A stretch of DNA of 64,000 bases from Candidatus Brocadia sinica JPN1 (lineage in GTDB: Bacteria; Planctomycetota; Brocadiia; Brocadiales; Brocadiaceae), in NCBI RefSeq assembly GCF_000949635.1, contig NZ_BAFN01000001.1:3593052-3657051 (forward strand). The letters are read 5' to 3'. A model generated the notes under the pieces. The model saw nothing but the letters and a program-made list of their open reading frames with translations, made no database searches and was not told the origin of the DNA. The position numbers and the translations under genes are program-made. Shown here one piece after another: positions 54,007 through 62,468 of the stretch. Each line of letters opens with the position of its first letter. The first letter of the stretch is position 1.

Positions 54007-54798
54007 ATGGAAATACGACTGAAACGTGAAGAGGGTTTCACATTATTTGAACTCCTTATAGCTATTTTTATTGGTACAATATTGATAATGGCTGGTGCCT
54101 ATGCGATTCGGGTCGGTTTGTTTTCTTTGGAAAGGGAGGAGGTTTGGTTTAACGATTCAACCAGGGAAAAGGCCGCTTACGATTTTTTCTGGCAACAGGT
54201 CTCGTCATTGTGTATCCAGAAGGTTCCAAATCCAAACAAGGATGTCGTGCAAACCGAGGTGGGCGAAAAGCCCGGAAAAAAGAAAAGTATTTACTTCATA
54301 GGAGAGAAAGACTTTCTTTCTTTTGTGTCACCTCTTTCTTTTACAAGACATTACGGTCAGGGATTGGTAATCGCTCATTATAAAGTTAAATTGAATGATA
54401 ATGGTTTATGGGACCTCGTTTACTCAGAGGTAAGGGTTAGTCCAACGGCATTAATTAAATTATCAGATGAATCGGAAAGCAGACTGAGTGCTGACAAAGA
54501 CTACACGGTATTTCTCGATGATTGTGATATGATCTCATTTGCCTATCTTGATGCAGCAGATGAGGATGCTGAGAATGAAGGAGACGCTGTCGGAGAAGAA
54601 CAGGCAAATAAAGCAGCAGGAGCACATACAAGGGTTCAGGATGCGGATGTTATAGAAGGCACTGATTTAAAATGGAAAGAAAAAACGAAGGGGAAAGTTC
54701 CCCAGGCAATAAAATTGTTCGTGTTAAAGCACGGAAAGGAACAAGAGCTTATATCTCCAATCATGGTTATGCACTCATTTTCAGCCTCTGGGCAATAG
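54007..54798 (+). CDS. gspJ: Minor pseudopilin GspJ
   Basis: A 263-residue pseudopilin with G|F-T-L-F-E-L-L-I-A-I-F-I-G as the cleavage site and first helix. Larger than I, as usual for J, and it includes an acidic stretch (about 178-200, rich in D, E and A). The last 127 bases also encode the start of gspK in another frame. Confidence 0.85.
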   Translation: MEIRLKREEGFTLFELLIAIFIGTILIMAGAYAIRVGLFSLEREEVWFNDSTREKAAYDFFWQQVSSLCIQKVPNPNKDVVQTEVGEKPGKKKSIYFIGEKDFLSFVSPLSFTRHYGQGLVIAHYKVKLNDNGLWDLVYSEVRVSPTALIKLSDESESRLSADKDYTVFLDDCDMISFAYLDAADEDAENEGDAVGEEQANKAAGAHTRVQDADVIEGTDLKWKEKTKGKVPQAIKLFVLKHGKEQELISPIMVMHSFSASGQ

Positions 54799-55733
54799 TC
54801 GTTTTTGGATTTATTGCAGTAAGTTTTACACGGAATACGAGTATTGCCATTACTACAGAAATTGCTTTTACCGAACGTGTTAAAAATGTTTATGCGGCAC
54901 GAGGCGCCTGTATTTATGCGACACAGAAGCTGTTATCATCAAAGAAACAAGAAAAAACCGGGACGGATGGTAAGGTTGAAAAATTAAAAAAGAACAGGGG
55001 CGCGGATACTCATAAAAAAAACAGAAGCAGCGGTTCCTGGATGCCAAGTAATAGTTCGTATTCAACACGGATAGGTGACAGGAATTGTGAAGTACAAATC
55101 AGCGATGAAAGCGGAAAAATAAATGTAAATACGATAACAGACGATACGAGAGCGGGTTTTGTTAAATTCCTTACCGCTTATAAGATGAAAGAGCTTGTTG
55201 CTGAAACCATAACGGACTCGATACTGGATTGGCTGGATGAAGATGATTTACATCATATCAATGGCGCTGAAAAAAGCTATTATGCGACATTGCAAGAGCC
55301 GTATGAACCAAAAAATGGTCCGTTCGAATCCATTGAGGAATTGACCTTGGTGAAAGGAATTACTCCGCAAATATTTGAATTGTTACGGGATCATCTGACG
55401 GTTTACGGGTCGGGTAAGATCAACATTAATTTTGCATCCAGGGAAGTGCTTCTTTCTGTGCCCGCAATGACCCAGGAAATGGCTGAAACAATAGTTCAAT
55501 TGAGAAAAAAAAAGGGGAAAATTAAAAAGCTCAGTACTTTAAAGGAAATATTCAGGCATTTTGGTATCATTGGCAAGGATTATATGAAGATCCTGGATTA
55601 TTTAACGATAGATGATTCAAACTATATAACGATCAATTCGGTTGCTTCTTCAGGGAAAATAAAAAATTCATATAAATTTCTTGTTCTCAAAGGCGTGGGG
55701 CATTGTAAAGTTATTGCTGCGTATCCTGAATAG
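54672..55733 (+). CDS. gspK: Pseudopilin GspK
   Basis: A 353-residue protein with a hydrophobic N-terminal helix (G-Y-A-L-I-F-S-L-W-A-I-V-V-F-G-F) and the helical SAM-like repeats of GspK: N-V-N-T-I, a D-W-L-D-E-D segment near residue 195, and K-I-N-I-N-F-A-S-R-E-V-L-L-S. GspK caps the pseudopilus. The only usual start codon in frame is ATG 54672, so it shares 127 bases with gspJ. The 35 residues before the helix are basic and longer than a normal leader. Confidence 0.85.
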   Translation: MERKNEGESSPGNKIVRVKARKGTRAYISNHGYALIFSLWAIVVFGFIAVSFTRNTSIAITTEIAFTERVKNVYAARGACIYATQKLLSSKKQEKTGTDGKVEKLKKNRGADTHKKNRSSGSWMPSNSSYSTRIGDRNCEVQISDESGKINVNTITDDTRAGFVKFLTAYKMKELVAETITDSILDWLDEDDLHHINGAEKSYYATLQEPYEPKNGPFESIEELTLVKGITPQIFELLRDHLTVYGSGKININFASREVLLSVPAMTQEMAETIVQLRKKKGKIKKLSTLKEIFRHFGIIGKDYMKILDYLTIDDSNYITINSVASSGKIKNSYKFLVLKGVGHCKVIAAYPE

Positions 55734-55753
55734 CATTGAATAATTCTGGAGTT

Positions 55754-57019
55754 ATGAAAAAAATACCTTTCATCAATATATTTTCCCAGAGTGCGATCGG
55801 ATTGTCTGTCTGTGGAAATGATCTGATTGTGACGACCATTTATAAAAAACTGGTAAAATATTCGCATGAAACATTCAAGGTCAAAGATTTTATGGTCAAG
55901 GATATCCAGCAATTGAAACATGCATTGCTACAGAGAAAAAATTTTATGGGAGAAATTATTCTTTCCTTGCCAAGGGAGCTTGCCATTATCAGAGAAATAG
56001 ATTATCCCCATGCAAATCTGAAGGAGTTAAGGGAAGCGCTTACGTATCAATTGGACAGTTTTATTCCTTTTAGCAATGAAGATGTTTATTTTGATATTCA
56101 TTCATTATCTCAGAACAGACACGATACGAAGATACTCATTGTTGCGGTGAAAAAAATAGAATTGGATAATATATTATCCAGGTTGCAGGCCGTCGAAATG
56201 ACTCCTTCCCGGGTTATTATTTCGCCATTTGCCTTCCTTCCTATCCTGGGAGAAAGAAAGGGTACCATTGTTTACGTCAGTAAAAATGCAAAAAATTATA
56301 GCTATAATCTGTTTAAAAACAATAACCTGGTTTTATCTTCAATCATAAAAACAGAGATTGAACTAGCCAGCCAGGTTAAGGCGAATCTTCCCGATGAAAT
56401 ATTGTTGACAAATGTTAGTGACGGGTTCTTATCGGATGAATACAATATTCCTTCCCAGATATTGGATGAATATACAGAATCATATGGCGCTGCACTGTAT
56501 GGTTTATCAGATTACCCATGCAATCTGAGTCTTGTTAGTTCGGCCAGGAAACGATTAAATTCTCAGACGGTATTTATGTGTTTTTTGATAGGCTTCTTGA
56601 TAGGTTTTGCATTCCTTATTCCTTATATGCAAAAGATCAATAATCTGGCAATCCTAAAAACGGTAAATGCCCAGATGAAATCAATCAAAAAAGACGTTTC
56701 AGTTGTTGAGAAACTGCAAGAGCGTATTGCAATCCTGGAGAAAGCTGTCAATAAGGTCAATGAAATAAAAGGAAACTATATCCCAAGGATCGATGTTATC
56801 CTGGAATTAGCAAAGATACTGCCCAATGACGCATGGGTAAAGGCTATTACAATCGTGGATAATTCTTTTGAGGTAGAAGGTGACGCGGTGTCATCCACAA
56901 ATTTGATACCGATACTGGAAAATTCATCCCTTTTTTCGGGTGTAGGTTTAGCTTCCCCGGTTACAAAGACACAGAGTGGCAGAGAAAAATTCCGAATAAA
57001 AGGGAATATCGAAAAATAA
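55754..57019 (+). CDS. gspL: GspL-like assembly protein (PilM-PilN type fusion)
   Basis: The N-terminal part (about 1-270) has an actin-like PilM/GspL fold (I-G-L-S-V-C-G-N-D-L, E-I-I-L-S-L-P-R-E). One membrane span (about 275-297) and a PilN-like periplasmic region (coiled coil, then I-L-E-L-A-K-I-L-P-N-D-A-W-V) follow. ATG 55754 after CTGGAG is preferred to TTG 55736. GspL anchors the ATPase GspE, which is not in the window. Confidence 0.8.
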   Translation: MKKIPFINIFSQSAIGLSVCGNDLIVTTIYKKLVKYSHETFKVKDFMVKDIQQLKHALLQRKNFMGEIILSLPRELAIIREIDYPHANLKELREALTYQLDSFIPFSNEDVYFDIHSLSQNRHDTKILIVAVKKIELDNILSRLQAVEMTPSRVIISPFAFLPILGERKGTIVYVSKNAKNYSYNLFKNNNLVLSSIIKTEIELASQVKANLPDEILLTNVSDGFLSDEYNIPSQILDEYTESYGAALYGLSDYPCNLSLVSSARKRLNSQTVFMCFLIGFLIGFAFLIPYMQKINNLAILKTVNAQMKSIKKDVSVVEKLQERIAILEKAVNKVNEIKGNYIPRIDVILELAKILPNDAWVKAITIVDNSFEVEGDAVSSTNLIPILENSSLFSGVGLASPVTKTQSGREKFRIKGNIEK

Positions 57020-57033
57020 AAAAATAATAGAAT

Positions 57034-57636
57034 ATGAGAAGACTCTTAGAACGATTTCAAAAATTTAAGGTTAGAGAAAGGGTGTTCTTGATTGTTGCCC
57101 TTGCTATTCTCTTTTATATCAGTATTGACAGAGTAGTAATCACTCCCTTTTTTCAATCAATTAATGAAACGAAAGAGAGGTTAGAGACCCAGGAGCGACT
57201 CCTGAAAAAATACTATTCGTTTGCTGCTCGTAAAAAATACTATGAAACGAGATTAAACGATTTGGAACAATATTATACCAAATTCCAGGAAAAATTTTTG
57301 TCAGAAGAAACGGAAGATCTTGCCTCAGCTAAATTGCAGGAAATAATAAATAATCTGGCTACCAGGAATGGACTCGTTGTGTCCAGAAGTACGGCGTTAA
57401 AAAAAGAGATTATTAACAAAAACCCGTATCTCATTGTGCTATCGATCAATTTCGAAATAACCGATTTAGATAATTCTCAGAAATTACAAAAATTTTTATA
57501 CGATATAGAGTACAATAATGACAAGCTGCTTTTTATCGATAATTTAAGAATAAAAACCCTCGGTTTAAACGTTATAAAAGGTGCAACTGTTTCTTCTACC
57601 TTGATGGCCATTGCCTCTATAGAGAAGAAGTCGTGA
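57034..57636 (+). CDS. gspM: GspM/PilO-like protein
   Basis: A 200-residue bitopic protein: basic N terminus, one span (about 17-35), coiled coil (about 45-90) and a ferredoxin-like C-terminal domain (L-S-I-N-F-E-I-T-D-L). It pairs with the L-type protein upstream. Sequence similarity is low in this family; topology and place decide. Confidence 0.75.
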   Translation: MRRLLERFQKFKVRERVFLIVALAILFYISIDRVVITPFFQSINETKERLETQERLLKKYYSFAARKKYYETRLNDLEQYYTKFQEKFLSEETEDLASAKLQEIINNLATRNGLVVSRSTALKKEIINKNPYLIVLSINFEITDLDNSQKLQKFLYDIEYNNDKLLFIDNLRIKTLGLNVIKGATVSSTLMAIASIEKKS

Positions 57637-58265
57637 CGTCTATGAAATCTTTTCATGTTAATACAAAATCATTATGGCTTGTTTTAGAAGCCTTTATCAA
57701 AAAGGGAAAACAGTGGAAACATTATCTACCTCTCATTAATCTTGTTCTGCTTATAGGGGTTATCGGCCTTACCGTTGTTTGTGTGCTGTTTGTTTATTAT
57801 CCGCCTGAAAATACCTTTACATTACAAAAATATCGGGAGGAAATTTCTGAGAAGAACAATCCTTTGCCTTCTCTGGATGTGAATACTAAACCGATTGATC
57901 AGTATGAACTTATCTTGTCAAATAACCCATTTTCGCCAAATCGTACTGCCTGGAATCCGCAGGAGGTAAAGAGAGATTCCAAACACGAAGAAGAGGTTGT
58001 TCAGCTGCAACCTGTGGAAAACCAGCAAAAACCAAGAGGGATACCGAAAAAGATCACGTTGCGGGGAATCCTGATTCTCGGAAATACCAGGAAGGCTTTG
58101 ATAGAGAATCCGGATCAGAAGACAAACCAAAAACCTTTTATCTTTATTGAAGAAGGGGAAGAGATTGCAGAATACAAAGTAAAAAATATAGAACCGGACC
58201 AGATTAGGCTTGATTGGTATGGCGAAGAACAGATAGTGGTAATGAGATCGAATATTAAAAAATAG
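57633..58265 (+). CDS. gspC: GspC-like inner-membrane protein
   Basis: A 210-residue bitopic protein: one span (about 33-54), a linker, and a homology-region-like beta domain (K-I-T-L-R-G-I-L-I-L-G-N and I-E-E-G-E-E-I-A-E-Y-K-V). GspC/PilP links the inner-membrane platform to the secretin. It may start at GTG 57633 (GTGA overlap with gspM) or ATG 57642. Confidence 0.75.
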   Translation: MTSMKSFHVNTKSLWLVLEAFIKKGKQWKHYLPLINLVLLIGVIGLTVVCVLFVYYPPENTFTLQKYREEISEKNNPLPSLDVNTKPIDQYELILSNNPFSPNRTAWNPQEVKRDSKHEEEVVQLQPVENQQKPRGIPKKITLRGILILGNTRKALIENPDQKTNQKPFIFIEEGEEIAEYKVKNIEPDQIRLDWYGEEQIVVMRSNIKK

Positions 58266-58271
58266 TTGTTT

Positions 58272-59474
58272 ATGAGCACATTTAAATACAAATTATTAAC
58301 GACCTCAAGTGGTATTATAGAGGGGGAAAAAGATGCGCTGAGTAAGGCAGACCTCATTAATGATCTGCGCAAATCAGGCCATATCATTTTACATATTCAA
58401 CAAGCGGATAAGAATAAAAAGTTTGGATTTTTCCTCAATCGAACAAATAAGAAAGCCGTTTTGCCTTTTACCCAGGAACTTGCAACATTGATCGAGGGGG
58501 GTATTCCTATCGACAAAAGCCTGTCTATTTTGTTGTCAGGGCAGGATAATAATACCATTAAAGATGTTGTTGAGGATTTACTGAATGGGATTAAATCTGG
58601 AAAGTCCTTTGCTGAAGCGCTCGGAAATCATGTCAAACTATTTTCCAACGTCTATATAAATATGATACGTGCAGGCGAAGAAGGGGGGGTATTACCTCAG
58701 GTACTTAAGAGGTTGGGGTCATTTCAGGAAAGGCTGCAGAAAGTTAGAAATGAAATTATTTCAGCAATGATTTATCCCCTCTTACTGAGCTGCACCGGTC
58801 TTGTGTGTGTGGGGGCGCTTATCGTTTATGTTATTCCCAAATTTTCTCAGATCTTTGAGGGAATGGGGATTTCTCTTCCTTTTTCGACGATGATACTCAT
58901 GGGCATGAGCCACTATTCTATTCGATATGGTTGGATTTTCATTATTGTTGCCATGGTCGCTTTCTTTTTTTATAAAAGAGCGATGAAAGACAAAAATACA
59001 TCCATAAAAATAGATCAAAAAAAGCTGAGTTTGCCCCTTCTTGGTAACCTCTTGTGGAAAATGCAGATAGCCAGATTTGCCAGAACACTTGGCACATTGC
59101 TGGAAAATGGCGTACCGCTGCTGAAATCAATGGATATTGTTAAAGATGTACTATCCAATCAGTATCTTGCTGACATCCTGGGGCACGTAAAACTTAATGT
59201 AAAAGAGGGCGCAGGCCTTACCGTATCGCTTGCCAAAAGGGGCTTTCTGCCTGAAATTGCCGTCCATTTGCTGAAAGTGGGTGAAGAAACCGGGAACTTG
59301 GATCAAATGCTTCTTAAAGTTGCAGATAATTTTGATGCCGATGTAGAGCAGCGGATGAAAAGGCTTGTAACGATGGTTGAACCTGTACTTATATTACTTA
59401 TGGGGGCTGTTATTGGTGTAATTGTAATTTCTATGTTAACGGCAATCCTCAGTGTAAATGATTTAAGGTTTTAA
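58272..59474 (+). CDS. gspF: Type II secretion platform protein GspF
   Basis: About 400 residues with two repeated GspF domains and three membrane spans (about 170-195, 215-240, 375-395). F-T-Q-E-L-A-T-L-I-E-G-G-I-P and F-A-R-T-L-G-T-L-L-E-N-G-V-P are the paired signatures. ATG 58272 is preferred to TTG 58266. It is the last gene of the secretion operon. Confidence 0.95.
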   Translation: MSTFKYKLLTTSSGIIEGEKDALSKADLINDLRKSGHIILHIQQADKNKKFGFFLNRTNKKAVLPFTQELATLIEGGIPIDKSLSILLSGQDNNTIKDVVEDLLNGIKSGKSFAEALGNHVKLFSNVYINMIRAGEEGGVLPQVLKRLGSFQERLQKVRNEIISAMIYPLLLSCTGLVCVGALIVYVIPKFSQIFEGMGISLPFSTMILMGMSHYSIRYGWIFIIVAMVAFFFYKRAMKDKNTSIKIDQKKLSLPLLGNLLWKMQIARFARTLGTLLENGVPLLKSMDIVKDVLSNQYLADILGHVKLNVKEGAGLTVSLAKRGFLPEIAVHLLKVGEETGNLDQMLLKVADNFDADVEQRMKRLVTMVEPVLILLMGAVIGVIVISMLTAILSVNDLRF

Positions 59475-59507
59475 TTTGATTTAATTCATTAAGCAATAAA
59501 TTCATAG

Positions 59508-60236
59508 ATGAAAGAATGTTTCCTGTCCATAATAATTCCTGCTTATAACGAGGAAAAGAGGTTATTGCCTACCCTTAATAAAATTTGTGCATATCTTTCC
59601 AATCAAGGCTTTCCTTATGAAATAATTGTCGTGGATGATGGCTCTACGGATGATACCTTGCAAATGGTAAGAAATTTTGCAAGTTCAGAGGAAAATGTTG
59701 TTATTTTAGTAAATGGGCAGAATAGTGGTAAGGGGTATTCTGTAAAAAAAGGCATGTTGTCTGCAAGAGGTGAATATGTCTTTTTTACCGATGCAGACCT
59801 TTCTACTCCTATAGAGGAAATAGAAAAATGTCTGCCATACCTTAAAAATGGCTACGATGTGGTTATCGGGTCGCGAAGCTTGCCAGAATCTGATATTACT
59901 ATTCATCAACCCTGGTATAGGGAAAAGATGGGTAAAATCTTTAACTCTATGGTAAATATGGTGTTGGTAAAAGGGATTATTGACACACAATGTGGATTCA
60001 AAGGATTTAAAAAGGAAGTTGTTAAAACAGTCTTTAGCAGATGCGGCATCGATGGTTTTTCCTTTGATGTGGAGGCCCTTTATTTATCACGAAAATTTAA
60101 TTTTAAGATAAAGGAAATTCCGATTCGGTGGGAAAATTCTGCATTGAGTAAGGTGAATCCCGTCAGACATTCCCTTCAGATGTTTCGTGACCTCTTCAGG
60201 ATAAAAATAAAAGATTTGAAGGGGTGTTATCGGTGA
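59508..60236 (+). CDS. Family 2 glycosyltransferase (polyprenyl-phosphate hexose synthase type)
   Basis: A 242-residue GT-A enzyme close to dolichyl-phosphate beta-glucosyltransferase. S-I-I-I-P-A-Y-N-E-E and V-V-D-D-G-S-T-D-D mark the nucleotide-sugar site, and F-T-D-A-D-L-S-T-P the D-x-D metal site. C-G-F-K-G-F follows. No C-terminal membrane spans. It could load the sugar donor used by the GT39-like proteins that face it; its stop is two bases from theirs. Confidence 0.88.
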   Translation: MKECFLSIIIPAYNEEKRLLPTLNKICAYLSNQGFPYEIIVVDDGSTDDTLQMVRNFASSEENVVILVNGQNSGKGYSVKKGMLSARGEYVFFTDADLSTPIEEIEKCLPYLKNGYDVVIGSRSLPESDITIHQPWYREKMGKIFNSMVNMVLVKGIIDTQCGFKGFKKEVVKTVFSRCGIDGFSFDVEALYLSRKFNFKIKEIPIRWENSALSKVNPVRHSLQMFRDLFRIKIKDLKGCYR

Positions 60237-60238
60237 CG

Positions 60239-62233
60239 TTACTTTTTATGAAATAAAACCTGCTCCGGAACGAGAGATTCTTTTCCTCCCGGCGGTGTCC
60301 ACAGGAAGTTCATAATAGCGCCTCCTCCCCCATCGAAATATTTTATGCGCACATGATGAAATCCCTCATCAAGAGGTATAACACCGGAAATATACCTTAT
60401 CGCATGAATATCGTCGTTATCGACGACCATATTCCCATCGATATAAACCACAGAACCGTCATCAGAATTTGTCGCAAATTGATAAATACCTTTTTGCGCA
60501 ATGGACAGGTACCCCTCCCATTCGATACCAAAAGGTGATCTGTAAGGTTTTTTCGTCTCGTCATTATAGGTAAAAGAAATGGGCTCTTTCTCCACCCTTG
60601 ATAAAAAGGGTGTTCCGATACATTCTATATTATAGAAGTATTTTGCGTTTAATCCCTGCTCCAGTTCCGCCTTCAGAATTTTGGTGACTGGGTGAGTAAT
60701 TGTCTTTGCAGTTGCTTCTTTATCAAACTCAATTTCATAAAGCCCCTGCTGTAGATATGCTGAGAGCCAAACACCCGGTCGCAGTACAAAACGTTCCTTT
60801 TTGTAATCTCCCTTTAATTTTTTCTTTAATTCTGTTTCTCCGTTTTTGTCTACAATAATAACGGGGGCATTGGGATTACTAATAACATTTCCCCAGAATT
60901 TTGCATTTTTATATTCCCTGAGGTACCATGGCAGCGGCCAGTATTCTCTTGAAACGATATTGATGGTCATGTTTTTTCCGCATTTGTTCGAGAGGGATTC
61001 TAATCTGTCCAATAAATTATAAATGTCTCGCTTGGTTTGAACATAGACAAGTTCGTACCGTTCGTCATCGTAATTTTTAAAATTCAGCATTATGGACTGA
61101 TAACAAGAGAAACCAAAGATGCAAACGTATATGGGATAAAAGATTGCATAGTGCCATCTCTTTTCTATTATTCTGAATAGATTGTTCATAAAAATCCCTC
61201 CCATGATGGAAAGTGGGAGTAAGATATTTAAAATCAACCAGGGCGTTTTGTAAGGTATAAAAGAATAGACTACGTAGATGATAATAGCCCATGCCGCTAC
61301 AAAAACAGGAAATTTGTTTCCACGCCGAAATGAGTAATAAAATCCAGCAATTCCCAGGACCAGCATGGGAAGTTCAAATTTGTAAAGCAATTTAAAATAG
61401 TAAAAGAATGGTTTGGCATGTCCGCCGCTATGCGTACCCGTTTTTGTCCATATCTTGAGGGTAGTTAAAATGCCCTTGATACCACCATAATACGTCAAAA
61501 ATGACGAATAAAACAAGAAGTTGATAAGGAAAAATATTCCGACGCTAATTCCTATAGCATATTTCTTTTTCCTGCAATCAACTGCAAATGTGGTAAAGAC
61601 GTCTTTAAGGTATTGGAATTTGGCGCCTTTTGATAGGAAAACCATTTCGTAACAATACGCTATAGTGAGAGACAATGCGTACACGGCAAAAGTCAGTATA
61701 TAGGTTTCTTTTATGGTAATGACGAAGGCAAGGCTTGCCGCTGCGAAATAGAGGTACCTTGATTTCCTTGTCTCGGAGTAAAGAAAAAAGGAAACCACGA
61801 CCGCAAGAGAAAAGAAGACTAAATAAATTTCGTGGATGGTGTCCCTTGAAAAAAATGAAATAGCAGGAGAGAGGGCAATAAGTAACCCTGCCGTCAGTAA
61901 ACCCATTTTACCGAAACTTCTCCGGAACGGATACAACAGGGCGACAACCATAATGCCAAAAAGAGCGGGCATGAATCGAAACGCAAAATCGGTAAGGCCG
62001 AAAATATAAAATGGAATTAAACCAATGTAATAGAGGAAAGGGCCATGATAATTGGCGGGGTCATAATGGTAGTAATTCCTATTGAACAAATTCAACAGGA
62101 AAAAACTGTTCACACCCTCATCCGAATGAAAAGGCCTGAGATCGAGGTCCCAGAAACGGATTAGAGATGCAATGAAAACTGGCACAAAAAAAGCAATAAG
62201 TAGTGTAATTCTTTGACTTCGTTCTTCTTTCAT
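60239..62233 (-). CDS. GT39/Agl23-type membrane protein with C-terminal PA14 domain
   Basis: The 664-residue protein has about ten membrane spans in its first 390 residues. The start R-F-W-D-L-D-L-R-P-F-H-S-D-E-G-V-N and Y-D-P-A-N-Y-H-G-P place it with the PMT-like family named flippase-associated Agl23. The extracytoplasmic C-terminal part (about 565-660: S-D-D-G-S-V-V-Y-I-D-G and F-D-G-G-G-G-A) is a PA14-type carbohydrate-binding domain. The likely job is transfer or movement of lipid-linked sugars. A paralogue follows upstream on the same strand. Confidence 0.8.
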   Translation of the reverse strand: MKEERSQRITLLIAFFVPVFIASLIRFWDLDLRPFHSDEGVNSFFLLNLFNRNYYHYDPANYHGPFLYYIGLIPFYIFGLTDFAFRFMPALFGIMVVALLYPFRRSFGKMGLLTAGLLIALSPAISFFSRDTIHEIYLVFFSLAVVVSFFLYSETRKSRYLYFAAASLAFVITIKETYILTFAVYALSLTIAYCYEMVFLSKGAKFQYLKDVFTTFAVDCRKKKYAIGISVGIFFLINFLFYSSFLTYYGGIKGILTTLKIWTKTGTHSGGHAKPFFYYFKLLYKFELPMLVLGIAGFYYSFRRGNKFPVFVAAWAIIIYVVYSFIPYKTPWLILNILLPLSIMGGIFMNNLFRIIEKRWHYAIFYPIYVCIFGFSCYQSIMLNFKNYDDERYELVYVQTKRDIYNLLDRLESLSNKCGKNMTINIVSREYWPLPWYLREYKNAKFWGNVISNPNAPVIIVDKNGETELKKKLKGDYKKERFVLRPGVWLSAYLQQGLYEIEFDKEATAKTITHPVTKILKAELEQGLNAKYFYNIECIGTPFLSRVEKEPISFTYNDETKKPYRSPFGIEWEGYLSIAQKGIYQFATNSDDGSVVYIDGNMVVDNDDIHAIRYISGVIPLDEGFHHVRIKYFDGGGGAIMNFLWTPPGGKESLVPEQVLFHKK

Positions 62234-62468
62234 GGTTTGAAGATTAAAGATTAAAGATGGACGATAAGATTACCTGGTTTTTGATGCAATTGAACCTATA
62301 ATTAGAGATACCTCTTTTGATTCCATAATTAAAGCCCTTCTCTCAAATTAATTTTATAGTTAGCGGTTTTCTCTGATACGATCAATTCTTCCTCTTCAGA
62401 TTTAGCATTATATTTTATTGGCATTCTCCCATTTCCCCTTTTGTACTTCATCTTTTCTCCTTTCTCCT

